From an uncultured Prevotella sp. (GTDB taxonomy: Bacteria; Bacteroidota; Bacteroidia; Bacteroidales; Bacteroidaceae): a stretch of 38,226 nucleotides of DNA. The first letter of the stretch is position 1, and each line of letters starts with the position of its first letter. The notes under the pieces were generated by a model. The model was not told the origin of the DNA. It did not search any database and saw only the letters and a program-made list of their open reading frames with translations. The stretch covers positions 1-38,226 of the forward strand of contig NZ_CAMJFM010000022.1 in NCBI RefSeq assembly GCF_946404925.1, given 5' to 3'. The position numbers and the translations under genes are program-made. Positions 24,367 through 32,546 of this stretch are shown here, piece by piece.

Positions 24367-26640
24367 TTACATTATTTCTGAAATTTCCTTCAGGTCATGT
24401 ATCTTCTTGAGATTCTCCATGATGGCGCGAACGTTATCACGGTCGTGAACGCGCATTTCGATGGTTCCCTCGAAAATACCCTCCTCGCAGGTGATGAGTA
24501 TCTTGTGGATGTTGACATTCATCTGTGATGAGATGACCTGAGTTATCTCGTTGAGCATACCCAGACGGTCGATACCGCTGATGCGGATGGTGGCATCGAA
24601 GTAGAGCTTGCGGTGCATATCCCACTTGATGTCGAGAATGCGGTTGCCGTAGCTGGTCTTGAGTTTGGCGGCTACCGGACAGGCACGCTTGTGTATCTCA
24701 ATCTGATTCTTGTTGTTGATATAGCCTAAGGCATCGTCGCCCGGAATGGGGTGACAGCAGCCCATGAACTTATACTGCTTGATGTTCTCTTCAGAGATGT
24801 AGACGGGCTTTTTGCGATTGAACTTGTCGGGCACCACAAACAGCTCCTGCTTGGGTGTCTCCTCTTTTTTCTTCTTGTCGCCACCAACAAACGGGATGTA
24901 CTTTCGCCAACCCTTGTTGCCGTCGTCCTCCTTGTTTTTGCCGTTCAACTCGTCGACATCCTTCTCGCCCAGCAGTACAATCTTCTCGCCAAGGGCTTGG
25001 AAGAACTCGGCGCGTCCGCGGTATTCGTGGAAATCGGCCAGTTTGTCGGCCAGTGCTGTGGTGGGTTCAAACCCGTTCTTCTTCAGGAACTCGTTCAATA
25101 CCTCTTCGCCCTCGCGCTGCGTCTCGCGGTTGTCGCGGCGCAGTATGGCCTGGATCTTAGCCTTGGCCTTGGCGGTGGATACAAAGTTGATCCAGCCGGC
25201 ATTGACGTGCTGCGACTTTGAGGTGAGAATCTCCACCTGGTCGCCGCTCTGTAGCTTGTAGCTCAGTGGCACCAGCTTGTGGTTTACCTTGGCACCGATA
25301 CAATGGCTGCCTAAGAAGGTATGGATGGAGAATGCAAAGTCGAGTGCCGTACAGCCTGCGGGCATCGTACGTATCTCGCCCTTAGGTGTAAACACGAATA
25401 TCTCGCTGGCAAACAGGTTCAGCTTGATGGTGTCCAGGAAGTCCATGGCATCGGGCTGAGGGTCGTCCAGAATCTCCTTGATGGTGCGCAACCACTCGTT
25501 CAGCTCGTTCTCGTCCTCGGTATACTCCTCCTCAACGCCATCCTTGTATTTCCAGTGGGCGGCAAATCCCTGCTCGGCTATCTCGTCCATGCGGTCAGAG
25601 CGTATCTGTACCTCAATCCACTGACCCTGTTTCGACATCAGTGTTACGTGCAGAGCCTGATAACCGTTGGCCTTAGGCTGACTGAGCCAGTCTCGCAGAC
25701 GGTCGGGGTGACTCTTGTATATCTTTGATATGGCCACGTAAATATTGAAGCACTCATTCACCTCTTCATCGCGGTTGTTGGGTGTAAAGATGATGCGCAC
25801 AGCCAGTATGTCGTAGATCTCCTCGAACGATACGTGCTTGTTCTGCATCTTGCTCCATATAGAATAAGGTGTCTTTACGCGTTCCTTAATCTCGTACTTG
25901 ATGCCCATCTGCTTCAGGGCGTCCTCGATAGGGCTTGTGAACTGCGAGAACAACTCATCACGTGCATCACTGGTTTGTTTCAGCTTGGCCTCTATCGATG
26001 CATACTCGTCGGGATGCTCAAACTTGAAGCTCAGGTTCTCAAGTTCAGTCTTGATTTTGTTCAGTCCCAAGCGGTTGGCCAGCGGTGCATATATATATAA
26101 TGTCTCACCTGCAATCTTGTACTGCTTGTTGGCCGGCTGACTTTCCAGCGTTCGCATGTTGTGCAGTCGGTCGCATATCTTGATGATAATCACACGGATA
26201 TCATCGCTCATGGTGAGCAGCAATTTCTTGAAGTTCTCGGCCTGTGCCGAAGCCTGTTCGCCGAAGATACCACCACTGATCTTTGTGAGTCCGTCTACAA
26301 TCTGTGCTATCTTGGCACCGAAAATGTTCGAGATGTCTTCAACGGTATAGTCGGTATCCTCAACCACATCGTGCAACAGTGCGGCACAGATACTGGTAGA
26401 ACCCAGTCCCACCTCGCTGCAGGCTATCTGGGCCACGGCGATGGGGTGCATGATATATGGCTCGCCCGAGAGTCGACGGACTCCCTTGTGGGCCTGACGT
26501 GCAAAGTTGAAGGCCTTAGTGATAAGGTCGACTTTCTTGCGATGACGCGACGAGATATAATCGTTCAGCAACTTCTGAAACGCCTCGTTGATCATCTGAT
26601 CATCTTTTTCCTCCTGTGTTAATTGCTTCTCTTCAGCCAT
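24367..26640 (-). CDS. spoT: Bifunctional (p)ppGpp synthetase/hydrolase
   Basis: A 757-aa RelA/SpoT long homologue that makes and degrades (p)ppGpp in the stringent response. The HD hydrolase domain is intact (His65, His90-Asp91 in ALLHDVVEDT). The synthetase domain follows (VSFEEIYDILAVRIIF, GYQALHVTLM), then TGS (EIFVFTPKGEIRTMPAGCTALDFAF), a zinc-finger-like helical region with CCHPIPGD, and a C-terminal ACT domain (IRISGIDRLGMLNEIT). All domains are present, so both activities are expected. It follows the MltD-like gene by 32 bases and precedes pectinesterase by 25. The symbol follows usual annotation for HD-competent members (Rel would serve equally). Confidence 0.95.
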   Translation of the reverse strand: MAEEKQLTQEEKDDQMINEAFQKLLNDYISSRHRKKVDLITKAFNFARQAHKGVRRLSGEPYIMHPIAVAQIACSEVGLGSTSICAALLHDVVEDTDYTVEDISNIFGAKIAQIVDGLTKISGGIFGEQASAQAENFKKLLLTMSDDIRVIIIKICDRLHNMRTLESQPANKQYKIAGETLYIYAPLANRLGLNKIKTELENLSFKFEHPDEYASIEAKLKQTSDARDELFSQFTSPIEDALKQMGIKYEIKERVKTPYSIWSKMQNKHVSFEEIYDILAVRIIFTPNNRDEEVNECFNIYVAISKIYKSHPDRLRDWLSQPKANGYQALHVTLMSKQGQWIEVQIRSDRMDEIAEQGFAAHWKYKDGVEEEYTEDENELNEWLRTIKEILDDPQPDAMDFLDTIKLNLFASEIFVFTPKGEIRTMPAGCTALDFAFSIHTFLGSHCIGAKVNHKLVPLSYKLQSGDQVEILTSKSQHVNAGWINFVSTAKAKAKIQAILRRDNRETQREGEEVLNEFLKKNGFEPTTALADKLADFHEYRGRAEFFQALGEKIVLLGEKDVDELNGKNKEDDGNKGWRKYIPFVGGDKKKKEETPKQELFVVPDKFNRKKPVYISEENIKQYKFMGCCHPIPGDDALGYINNKNQIEIHKRACPVAAKLKTSYGNRILDIKWDMHRKLYFDATIRISGIDRLGMLNEITQVISSQMNVNIHKILITCEEGIFEGTIEMRVHDRDNVRAIMENLKKIHDLKEISEIM

Positions 26641-26672
26641 ATTTCCTTTTTATAATCCGTTGGCTTAATTTT

Positions 26673-28031
26673 TTATCTTCTTCTTCTCTTTTTGCTGCTT
26701 GCTTTGCCGCGGCGCGATTTGCTGGCGGCCTTGCCACGACGGGCTGCATTGCGGCCCTTGCGGGCACTGGCTCGGCGACCGCGCTTTACTACCTTCTTTC
26801 GGAATGTTGGCACGTCGTCGTTAACATCTACTACAGCACGCTTGGTGAGCAACTCGGTGGCGCGATAGCTGTAGATAGAATCCTGCATATCGATGAAACG
26901 GCTAGTATCAGCCATGGGCAGTCTGATAGCGTATGGTTTGTTTGAACCAGGCACGATGTCGCGACGGTATTGTGGGTTCAGCGAGCGCAGCATCTCGATG
27001 TCCAGATCAAGCACGCTGGCTATCTGCTCCAGATGCACATCGCGGTTAACAACCACGGTGTCGGTCTGCAATGGCAACTTGGTGCTCATTGGGCAGATGC
27101 CGTGTTCGCAGTAATATGTCATAGCGTAATTGGCTGCGATAAAGGCGGGCACATAACCGCGGGTTTCGGCTGGCAGATAGGGGTACAGGCGCCAGTAGTC
27201 CTTCTCGCCGCCCGAGCGGTGGATGGCCTTATTGATGTTACCCGGTCCGCAGTTGTAAGCTGCAATCACCAGGTTCCAGTCGCCGAAGATGCGATACAGA
27301 TCGCGCAGATAACGGGCTGCGGCATATGATGCTCTCAGTGGGTCGCGACGCTCGTCAACCAGCGAGTTCACCTCCAGTCCGTACTGCTTTCCGGTGCCCA
27401 GCATAAACTGCCACAGTCCTGTGGCGCCGACACGCGACACAGCTCTTGGGTTCAGTGCACTCTCGATGACTGGCAGATACTTCAGTTCGAGTGGTACCTG
27501 ATAAGCCTCGAGGGCCTCCTCGAAGATAGGTACGTAGAAGTTGGTGGCTCCCAGCATGTAGCTGACTGAGTGGCGCAGACGTCCCATGTATCGGTCGATG
27601 AATCGCTGCACAATTTCGTTGTATCCCATCTCCATCACTGTTGGCATACGGCGAAGTCGGTCGATATACTCCTCTGGGGTAAACTCGGGGTTCTGGTCCA
27701 ACATCTGGCAGTCGCCCGGCATGCTCAGGTAGGTCTTCGACATATAGAGACTCATCAAACTGTCGAGATCATAGGTCATGGCCTCAGGGAACTCGATCAG
27801 CTCTGTGTTTCCCTGTTTGTCGATAACCGAAATCTCGTCTTCTATGGGTACGAACAGTGAGTCCACCTCTTCCTCGTCGTCTTCTTCCTCAGGATCTATG
27901 ATCGTCTGAGCGGCGACGGGGGTGAAAAGTGAACAGTTAAAAGCAAAGAGTATCACTCCCACTTTTAGCCACTTGTTCACACCATTTACATTCTTAATAT
28001 TCTTTATTCTAATCATATCCATTAATTTCAT
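26673..28031 (-). CDS. MltD-like lytic transglycosylase with basic C-terminal tail
   Basis: A 452-aa exported protein: signal peptide (~20-42, core VILFAFNCSLFTPVAAQ), an acidic linker (DPEEEDDEEEVD), an SLT/GH23 transglycosylase domain with catalytic Glu190 in VIESALNPRAVS, followed by GLWQFM and AAYNCGPGN, and a LysM-like peptidoglycan-binding segment (~328-375). The last ~41 residues are almost all Arg, Lys, Ala and Ser. It probably cleaves glycan strands in the periplasm. Three Met codons (residues 1, 4, 6) could start. Part of the signal peptide derives from a 7-nt-period array (27922-27949). It lies between DUF5683 and spoT in one run. Confidence 0.9.
   Translation of the reverse strand: MKLMDMIRIKNIKNVNGVNKWLKVGVILFAFNCSLFTPVAAQTIIDPEEEDDEEEVDSLFVPIEDEISVIDKQGNTELIEFPEAMTYDLDSLMSLYMSKTYLSMPGDCQMLDQNPEFTPEEYIDRLRRMPTVMEMGYNEIVQRFIDRYMGRLRHSVSYMLGATNFYVPIFEEALEAYQVPLELKYLPVIESALNPRAVSRVGATGLWQFMLGTGKQYGLEVNSLVDERRDPLRASYAAARYLRDLYRIFGDWNLVIAAYNCGPGNINKAIHRSGGEKDYWRLYPYLPAETRGYVPAFIAANYAMTYYCEHGICPMSTKLPLQTDTVVVNRDVHLEQIASVLDLDIEMLRSLNPQYRRDIVPGSNKPYAIRLPMADTSRFIDMQDSIYSYRATELLTKRAVVDVNDDVPTFRKKVVKRGRRASARKGRNAARRGKAASKSRRGKASSKKRRRR
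27922..27949 (+). repeat. Heptameric array within the MltD-like signal peptide
   Basis: Units GTGAAAA, GTGAACA, GTTAAAA, GCAAAGA with a 7-nt period on the plus strand. In the coding direction it gives FAFNCSLFT, the signal-peptide core. The match is more degenerate than at 13230 and 24253. Confidence 0.6.
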
Positions 28032-28040
28032 ATCTCTAGC

Positions 28041-28059
28041 TTCTCACCTCTCACCTCTA
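28041..28059 (+). repeat. Heptameric array at DUF5683 stop
   Basis: TTCTCAC, CTCTCAC, CTCTA. The last unit contains the DUF5683 stop codon (CTA at 28057-28059). It shares its unit with the array inside lpxB (31947-31974). Confidence 0.65.
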
Positions 28060-28734
28060 GAATCTTACACTACATTGCACTCCTACTGCGCCATCGAGTG
28101 GGTTGTTCGAGGTGTGGGTGTCGAGTATTGTTGGCTCTATTCTCAAGCTCAGGTCCTTCGATATATCGAATACCGACAGCTCTGCATCGACGTAGGCATC
28201 AACTACCGACAGTGCGTAAACACCCACCAGCACAAAGAAACTCATGTCGCGCCAGCGGCGGTAGCGGTCCTTTCGCTTTTTAAACAGATCCTTGTAGCGA
28301 TCCTTGTTCGAGTCGGTAATCTGCATTCCAAGGTGCATAAACTGGTTGTAACTCTGTGTGCCAGGATCGTTGTCGGTCAGATCCAGATAGGCCTGCGAAT
28401 AGTCCTTGTACATCGTATTGTTCCAGTTCATGGCGTACAGACAACCTAAGAATCCACCGTATACCAGTGGCAGTTTCCAGTATTTTCGGTTGTATATCTG
28501 TCCGCCGCCCGGGATGACCAGCGCCAGCCACAGGGCACGTTTAGGATCCGGTCGCCACAGATTCATGTCCTTCGCAGGATTCTTTGGTATCCGGGCCGAG
28601 TCGACCAGAATCGACATCTCCTTGTTGATAGACTGTGTAAGCGAGTCGTTCTCCAATGGCTCTTGCGCCTTAGCGGCACCCGACACCAATGTTAGGAGCA
28701 TGCCCGTTATCCACAGTTTGCTTATTATTCTCAT
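28057..28734 (-). CDS. DUF5683 family protein
   Basis: A 225-aa protein with signal peptide (MLLTLVSGAAKAQE) and the DUF5683 core RALWLALVIPGGGQIYNRKYWKLPLVYGG, which carries two short hydrophobic hairpins and is found in Bacteroidota. A later hydrophobic stretch (MSFFVLVGVYALSVVDAYVDAEL) suggests membrane association. It is in the conserved order parA-parB-DUF5683-transglycosylase-spoT. Its start overlaps the parB stop by four bases (28731-28734). The stop is part of a 7-nt-period array. The function is unknown; the context suggests an envelope role linked to the cell cycle. Confidence 0.85.
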   Translation of the reverse strand: MRIISKLWITGMLLTLVSGAAKAQEPLENDSLTQSINKEMSILVDSARIPKNPAKDMNLWRPDPKRALWLALVIPGGGQIYNRKYWKLPLVYGGFLGCLYAMNWNNTMYKDYSQAYLDLTDNDPGTQSYNQFMHLGMQITDSNKDRYKDLFKKRKDRYRRWRDMSFFVLVGVYALSVVDAYVDAELSVFDISKDLSLRIEPTILDTHTSNNPLDGAVGVQCSVRF

Positions 28735-29666
28735 TTCTGTTTTTTCTTCACTTTGTCGAACACCTGCATGATGTACTCCAGTTCGTCTTCGTTGTTGAAG
28801 TTGATACTGAATTTGCCCTTCATCTGGGGCGAGCAGGTCATCGTTACCTTTGTCTTAAACAACTCCGACAGGCGGTCTCTCAGGATGCTGTACTCCAGTG
28901 GCAGCTGCTTGGGGTCAATCAGTTTCTTAACCTCCTGCAGACTCTCGCCCTTCTTCATTCTCTGTACTATCTCTTCTATCTTGCGTACCGAGTAACCATT
29001 GCGGTGGGCATCCTTAAACAGCTTGAGCTGTGCCGATGGGCTGTCGAGCGACAGCAGAGCACGGGCGTGGCCCATGTCTATATCCCTGTTTTTCAGGGCC
29101 ATCTGTATCTGTGCGGGCAGTTTCAGCAGTCGCAGGTAGTTGGTAATCGAAGCACGGCTCTTACCCAGTCGCTCCGACATTCTCTCCTGAGTCATACCTG
29201 TGGTCTCGGCCAGTCGCTGATATGCCAGGGCTATTTCGATGGCATTCAGGTCCTCGCGCTGGATGTTCTCGGCCAGAGCCATCTCCATTACATGCTCATC
29301 GCCAGTGGCCATGATGTATGCAGGCAACTCTTTCAGTCCGGCCATGTGCGATGCTCTCCAACGACGCTCACCGGCGATAATCTGGTAGTGATCGCCTTCC
29401 ATCTGTCGTACGGTGATAGGCACGATGACTCCGATTTCTCGGATACTTACTGCCAGTTCCTTCAGTGCACTCTCGTCGAACTCATGTCGAGGCTGGTCGG
29501 GGTTAGGTTCTATCTGCTCTATTGGCAGCATCAGCAGGTTCGCTGTACCTTTAGTCCTAATATCGCTTGTATTAATAAGTGCATCCAGTCCAAGGCCTCT
29601 GCCCGAACCGATGTTATCCAGTCCGCGTCCCAAGACGCTACGGTCGTATTTCTTCTTAACAGCCAT
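28731..29666 (-). CDS. parB: Chromosome partitioning protein ParB
   Basis: A 311-aa CTP-dependent DNA clamp that loads at parS. The N-terminal domain has the CTP-binding motif GERRWRA (99-105) and the ENIQREDLN segment (133-141). The HTH DNA-binding part is TQERMSERLGKSRASITNYL (159-178). The C-terminal dimerisation part ends KKKQK. It lies two bases after the parA stop. No full parS (TGTTTCACGTGAAACA) was found near it. Confidence 0.97.
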   Translation of the reverse strand: MAVKKKYDRSVLGRGLDNIGSGRGLGLDALINTSDIRTKGTANLLMLPIEQIEPNPDQPRHEFDESALKELAVSIREIGVIVPITVRQMEGDHYQIIAGERRWRASHMAGLKELPAYIMATGDEHVMEMALAENIQREDLNAIEIALAYQRLAETTGMTQERMSERLGKSRASITNYLRLLKLPAQIQMALKNRDIDMGHARALLSLDSPSAQLKLFKDAHRNGYSVRKIEEIVQRMKKGESLQEVKKLIDPKQLPLEYSILRDRLSELFKTKVTMTCSPQMKGKFSINFNNEDELEYIMQVFDKVKKKQK

Positions 29667-29668
29667 GG

Positions 29669-30436
29669 TTATTTCTTGTTCTTGTATATGATTTCCTGAG
29701 CCAGAGCCAGGTGGTTCTTGGCACCCGTCGAGTCTGCATCATACAGGATGGCGGGCAGTCCGTGGCTCGGAGCTTCTGATAGTTTTACGTTTCGCTGTAT
29801 TACAGTCTTGAACACCAGTTCCTGGAAGTGGCGCTTCACCTCGTCGTAAATCTGGTTGGCCAGGCGCAGACGACTGTCGTACATCGTCAGCAGGAATCCC
29901 TCAATCTCCAGCATGGGGTTCAGTTTGTTCTTGATGATCTTGATGGTGTTCAGCAGTTTGCTGATACCCTCAAGTGCAAAGTACTCGCACTGTACCGGAA
30001 TGATAACCGAGTCGGCCGCAGTCAGTGCGTTGACGGTGATGAGGCCCAGCGATGGTGAGCAGTCTATCAGTATGTAGTCGTACTCCTCGCGTATGGGGTC
30101 GAGCATGTTCTTGAGCACTTTCTCTCGGTCGCTCAGGTTCAGCATCTCTATCTCGGCACCTACCAGGTCAATATGACTTGGCACAATGTCAAGTCCGTCG
30201 ATATCGGTGGTGTACACGGCTTCGTGAACGTCGGCCTTATTGATGATACATTCGTATAGCGAACAATCTATTTCCTTGATGTCGACACCCAGTCCACTCG
30301 ATGCGTTGGCCTGAGGGTCGGCGTCGACTACGAGAACAGTCTTCTCCAGCGTGGCCAGCGAAGCTGCCAGGTTGATGGTTGTCGTGGTCTTACCGACACC
30401 GCCTTTTTGGTTTGCTAATGCAATAATCTTGCCCAT
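29669..30436 (-). CDS. parA: Chromosome partitioning ATPase ParA
   Basis: A 255-aa Walker-type ATPase of the Soj/ParA family. The deviant Walker A is KGGVGKTT (11-18), the A' motif DADPQ has Asp40, and Walker B is YILIDCSPSLG (Asp125). Length fits the chromosomal form without an N-terminal HTH. The frame extends 18 codons further, but that covers the promoter and leader; ATG 30436 gives the canonical start MGKIIALANQKGG. First gene of a seven-gene run on the minus strand (to 20096). Confidence 0.97.
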   Translation of the reverse strand: MGKIIALANQKGGVGKTTTTINLAASLATLEKTVLVVDADPQANASSGLGVDIKEIDCSLYECIINKADVHEAVYTTDIDGLDIVPSHIDLVGAEIEMLNLSDREKVLKNMLDPIREEYDYILIDCSPSLGLITVNALTAADSVIIPVQCEYFALEGISKLLNTIKIIKNKLNPMLEIEGFLLTMYDSRLRLANQIYDEVKRHFQELVFKTVIQRNVKLSEAPSHGLPAILYDADSTGAKNHLALAQEIIYKNKK

Positions 30437-30477
30437 TTTATTCGGTTCTATCTTGATAAAAATAAGAAATTTGGGCA

Positions 30478-30485
30478 CAAAGTTA
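30478..30485 (-). promoter_or_regulatory. -7 box of the parA operon
   Basis: TAACTTTG on the minus strand, 41 bases before parA. The -33 box is weak. It is back to back with the surE promoter. Confidence 0.6.
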
Positions 30486-30528
30486 CACATTTCTTATGAG
30501 AAACCACCGATTTTTAAACCTTTTTTCG

Positions 30529-30536
30529 TACTTTTG
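30529..30536 (+). promoter_or_regulatory. -7 box of surE
   Basis: TACTTTTG, then CA, 21 bases before the surE ATG. It matches TAnnTTTG, with a poor -33 in the T-rich stretch upstream. Confidence 0.6.
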
Positions 30537-30557
30537 CACGCAAATCGTAGATATTTT

Positions 30558-31331
30558 ATGGAAATTAAACGACCTTTATTGCTCATTTCCAATGATGACG
30601 GCTATCAGGCCAAAGGCATAAACAGCCTGATAGAAATGCTCAAGGATATAGCAGATATCATCGTCTGTGCTCCCGACGATGCCCGCAGCGGATTCTCATG
30701 TGCCTTCTCGGCAGGTATCCCCCTGCGCCTGGAGTTGCGCCGCCAAGAGGAGGGGGTAGAGGTGTGGTCGTGCAACGGCACACCTGTTGATTGTGTAAAA
30801 ATGGCGCTGGCCAATATCTGTAAGCGCCTTCCTGATATGGTGATTGGTGGTATCAACCACGGCGATAATGCCTCGGTCAATACCCACTACAGCGGCACGA
30901 TGGGTGTCACCATCGAGGGCTGTCTGAAGTATATCCCATCGGTAGCTTTCTCGCTTTGCGATCAGCATGCCGATGCCGATTTCGAACCGATGCGCCCCTA
31001 TGTCCGACAGATTACCCAAAAGATTCTGACCGAAGGCCTGCCCAAGGGCGTTTGTCTGAACATTAACTTCCCGAAGTCGCCTGATTATCAGGGTGTTAAG
31101 GTGTGCAGGATGGCTTTCGGTACTTGGTATAACGAAACCATCAAGTGCAATCATCCCCGTGGGTACGACTATTGGTGGATGGTGGGCCACTACCGCAACG
31201 ATGAGCCTGAGGCTGAGGATACCGACAACTGGGCTCTGACTCACGGCTACATCGCCATCACCCCCACCCAGATCGACGTCACCGCCTACCAGGCAATGGA
31301 GACAATAAAACAGTGGAATATTAAAGTTTAA
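30558..31331 (+). CDS. surE: 5'/3'-nucleotidase SurE
   Basis: A 257-aa metal-dependent nucleoside monophosphatase. The metal site is visible: Asp13-Asp14 in ISNDDGYQAKG, Ser44 in DDARSGFS, and Asn100 in GGINHGDN, with HYSGTMGVTIEG after it. Length and the C-terminal swapped region are normal. The frame is open upstream through parA, but the promoter and the ATG at 30558 define the start. The stop codon is immediately followed by the ACGGATT inverted array. Confidence 0.96.
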   Translation: MEIKRPLLLISNDDGYQAKGINSLIEMLKDIADIIVCAPDDARSGFSCAFSAGIPLRLELRRQEEGVEVWSCNGTPVDCVKMALANICKRLPDMVIGGINHGDNASVNTHYSGTMGVTIEGCLKYIPSVAFSLCDQHADADFEPMRPYVRQITQKILTEGLPKGVCLNINFPKSPDYQGVKVCRMAFGTWYNETIKCNHPRGYDYWWMVGHYRNDEPEAEDTDNWALTHGYIAITPTQIDVTAYQAMETIKQWNIKV

Positions 31332-31406
31332 CCTACGGATTATACGGATTGTACGGATTAATTATTCGATAGCAGAAAAATCCGATAAATCCGTAAAATC
31401 CGTAGG
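31332..31406. repeat. Inverted array of 9-nt ACGGATTNT units, second copy
   Basis: CCT followed by three ACGGATTNT units faces three AAATCCGTA-type units ending GTAGG. It is 75 bp long and begins on the base after the surE stop (31331), 18 bases before the lpxB start. It matches the element at 12180-12269 in structure and end sequence (CCTACGGATT and ATCCGTAGG). Confidence 0.8.
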
Positions 31407-31424
31407 AGATATAAAATTGAAAGA

Positions 31425-32546
31425 ATGAAGTATTATCTGATAGTTGGTGAAGCCTCGGGCGATCTTCATGCATCACACTTGATGCGGTCGCTGAAAGAAA
31501 TTGACGCCGATGCGCAGTTTCGCTTCTTCGGCGGCGATATGATGACTGCCGTTGGCGGCACCCGTGTGCGCCATTATAAGGAATTGGCCTACATGGGCTT
31601 CATTCCTGTATTATTGCACTTACCAACCATACTTCGCAATATGAAGATGTGTAAGCAGGATATTGTGCAGTGGCAGCCCGACTGTGTGATTCTGGTAGAC
31701 TATCCTGGCTTTAATCTTAAGATTGCTGAGTATGTAAAATCTCATACAAACATACCCGTCTATTACTATATCTCTCCAAAGATATGGGCGTGGAAAGAGT
31801 ACCGCATTAAAAACATCAAACGCGATGTGGACGAACTCTTTTCAATCCTCCCCTTCGAGGTTGATTTCTTCGAGAAGAAACATCATTATCCCATCCATTA
31901 CGTCGGTAACCCCACCGCTGATGAGGTCCGGGAGTTTATGACTAATCTCTCACCTCTCACCTCTCACCCCTCACCTCTAATTATCGCCCTTCTCGCTGGA
32001 TCGAGAAAACAGGAGATTAAGGATAACCTGCCGCCTATGCTTGAGGCGGTTAAGGGGTATGAAAATAATTACCAGATTGTGGTGGCTGGCGCACCGGGTA
32101 TTGAGCCTGAGTATTACAATCAGTTTATGCAGGGCGTCAAGGCTGAGATTGTGTTCGGTCAGACTTACTCTCTGCTCTCAAAAGCCTATGCTGCTTTGGT
32201 TACCAGTGGCACGGCTACACTCGAGACCTGTCTGTTTGGTGTGCCCCAGGTGGTGTGCTACAAAACACCGTTGCCTAAGCTTGCCGGCTTTATCCGTCGC
32301 CATATGTTAAAGGTAAAATATGTTTCGCTTGTAAACCTTGTGGCTGGTCGTGAGGTGGTGCGCGAACTGGTGGCCGAGAGTTTCTCTGTGGCCAATATCC
32401 GTACAGAACTGGCTAAGATACTCGAAGGCGAGGCTCGTCAGCAGATGTTGGAGGGCTATCAAGAGGTATCGCGCGCGTTAGGCGACAAAAAAGCCCCTGA
32501 CAATGCAGCAAGGCAGATAGTTGAAAGATTAAACGTTAAACATTAA
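31425..32546 (+). CDS. lpxB: Lipid-A-disaccharide synthase
   Basis: A 373-aa GT19 glycosyltransferase that joins UDP-2,3-diacylglucosamine and lipid X to give the lipid A disaccharide. Visible are the N-terminal GEASGDLHASHLM (8-20), MGFIPVL (57-63), YYISPKIWAWKEYR (114-127), LLAGSRKQEI (189-198), and the C-terminal VTSGTATLE donor-binding part. Residues 175-185 (LSPLTSHPSPL) come from a 7-nt-period array and lie in the linker between the two Rossmann halves. The stop overlaps another short array. A single frame is open throughout. Confidence 0.95.
   Translation: MKYYLIVGEASGDLHASHLMRSLKEIDADAQFRFFGGDMMTAVGGTRVRHYKELAYMGFIPVLLHLPTILRNMKMCKQDIVQWQPDCVILVDYPGFNLKIAEYVKSHTNIPVYYYISPKIWAWKEYRIKNIKRDVDELFSILPFEVDFFEKKHHYPIHYVGNPTADEVREFMTNLSPLTSHPSPLIIALLAGSRKQEIKDNLPPMLEAVKGYENNYQIVVAGAPGIEPEYYNQFMQGVKAEIVFGQTYSLLSKAYAALVTSGTATLETCLFGVPQVVCYKTPLPKLAGFIRRHMLKVKYVSLVNLVAGREVVRELVAESFSVANIRTELAKILEGEARQQMLEGYQEVSRALGDKKAPDNAARQIVERLNVKH
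31947..31974 (+). repeat. Heptameric CTCTCAC array inside lpxB
   Basis: Three exact CTCTCAC units, one CCCTCAC, then a partial unit. Four full units span 28 bases. The unit length is not a multiple of three, so a gain or loss of one unit would shift the lpxB frame; loss or gain of three would keep it. Confidence 0.85.

Noticed and set aside
28689..29699. 336-codon plus-strand frame opposite parB
   Set aside because: Antisense to parB, whose motifs are intact; composition is unlike a real protein.
28731..30557. parS centromere site near parAB
   Set aside because: I looked for TGTTTCACGTGAAACA and close variants in the par region and in the ACGTG-containing sites elsewhere; none matches over the full 16 bases.
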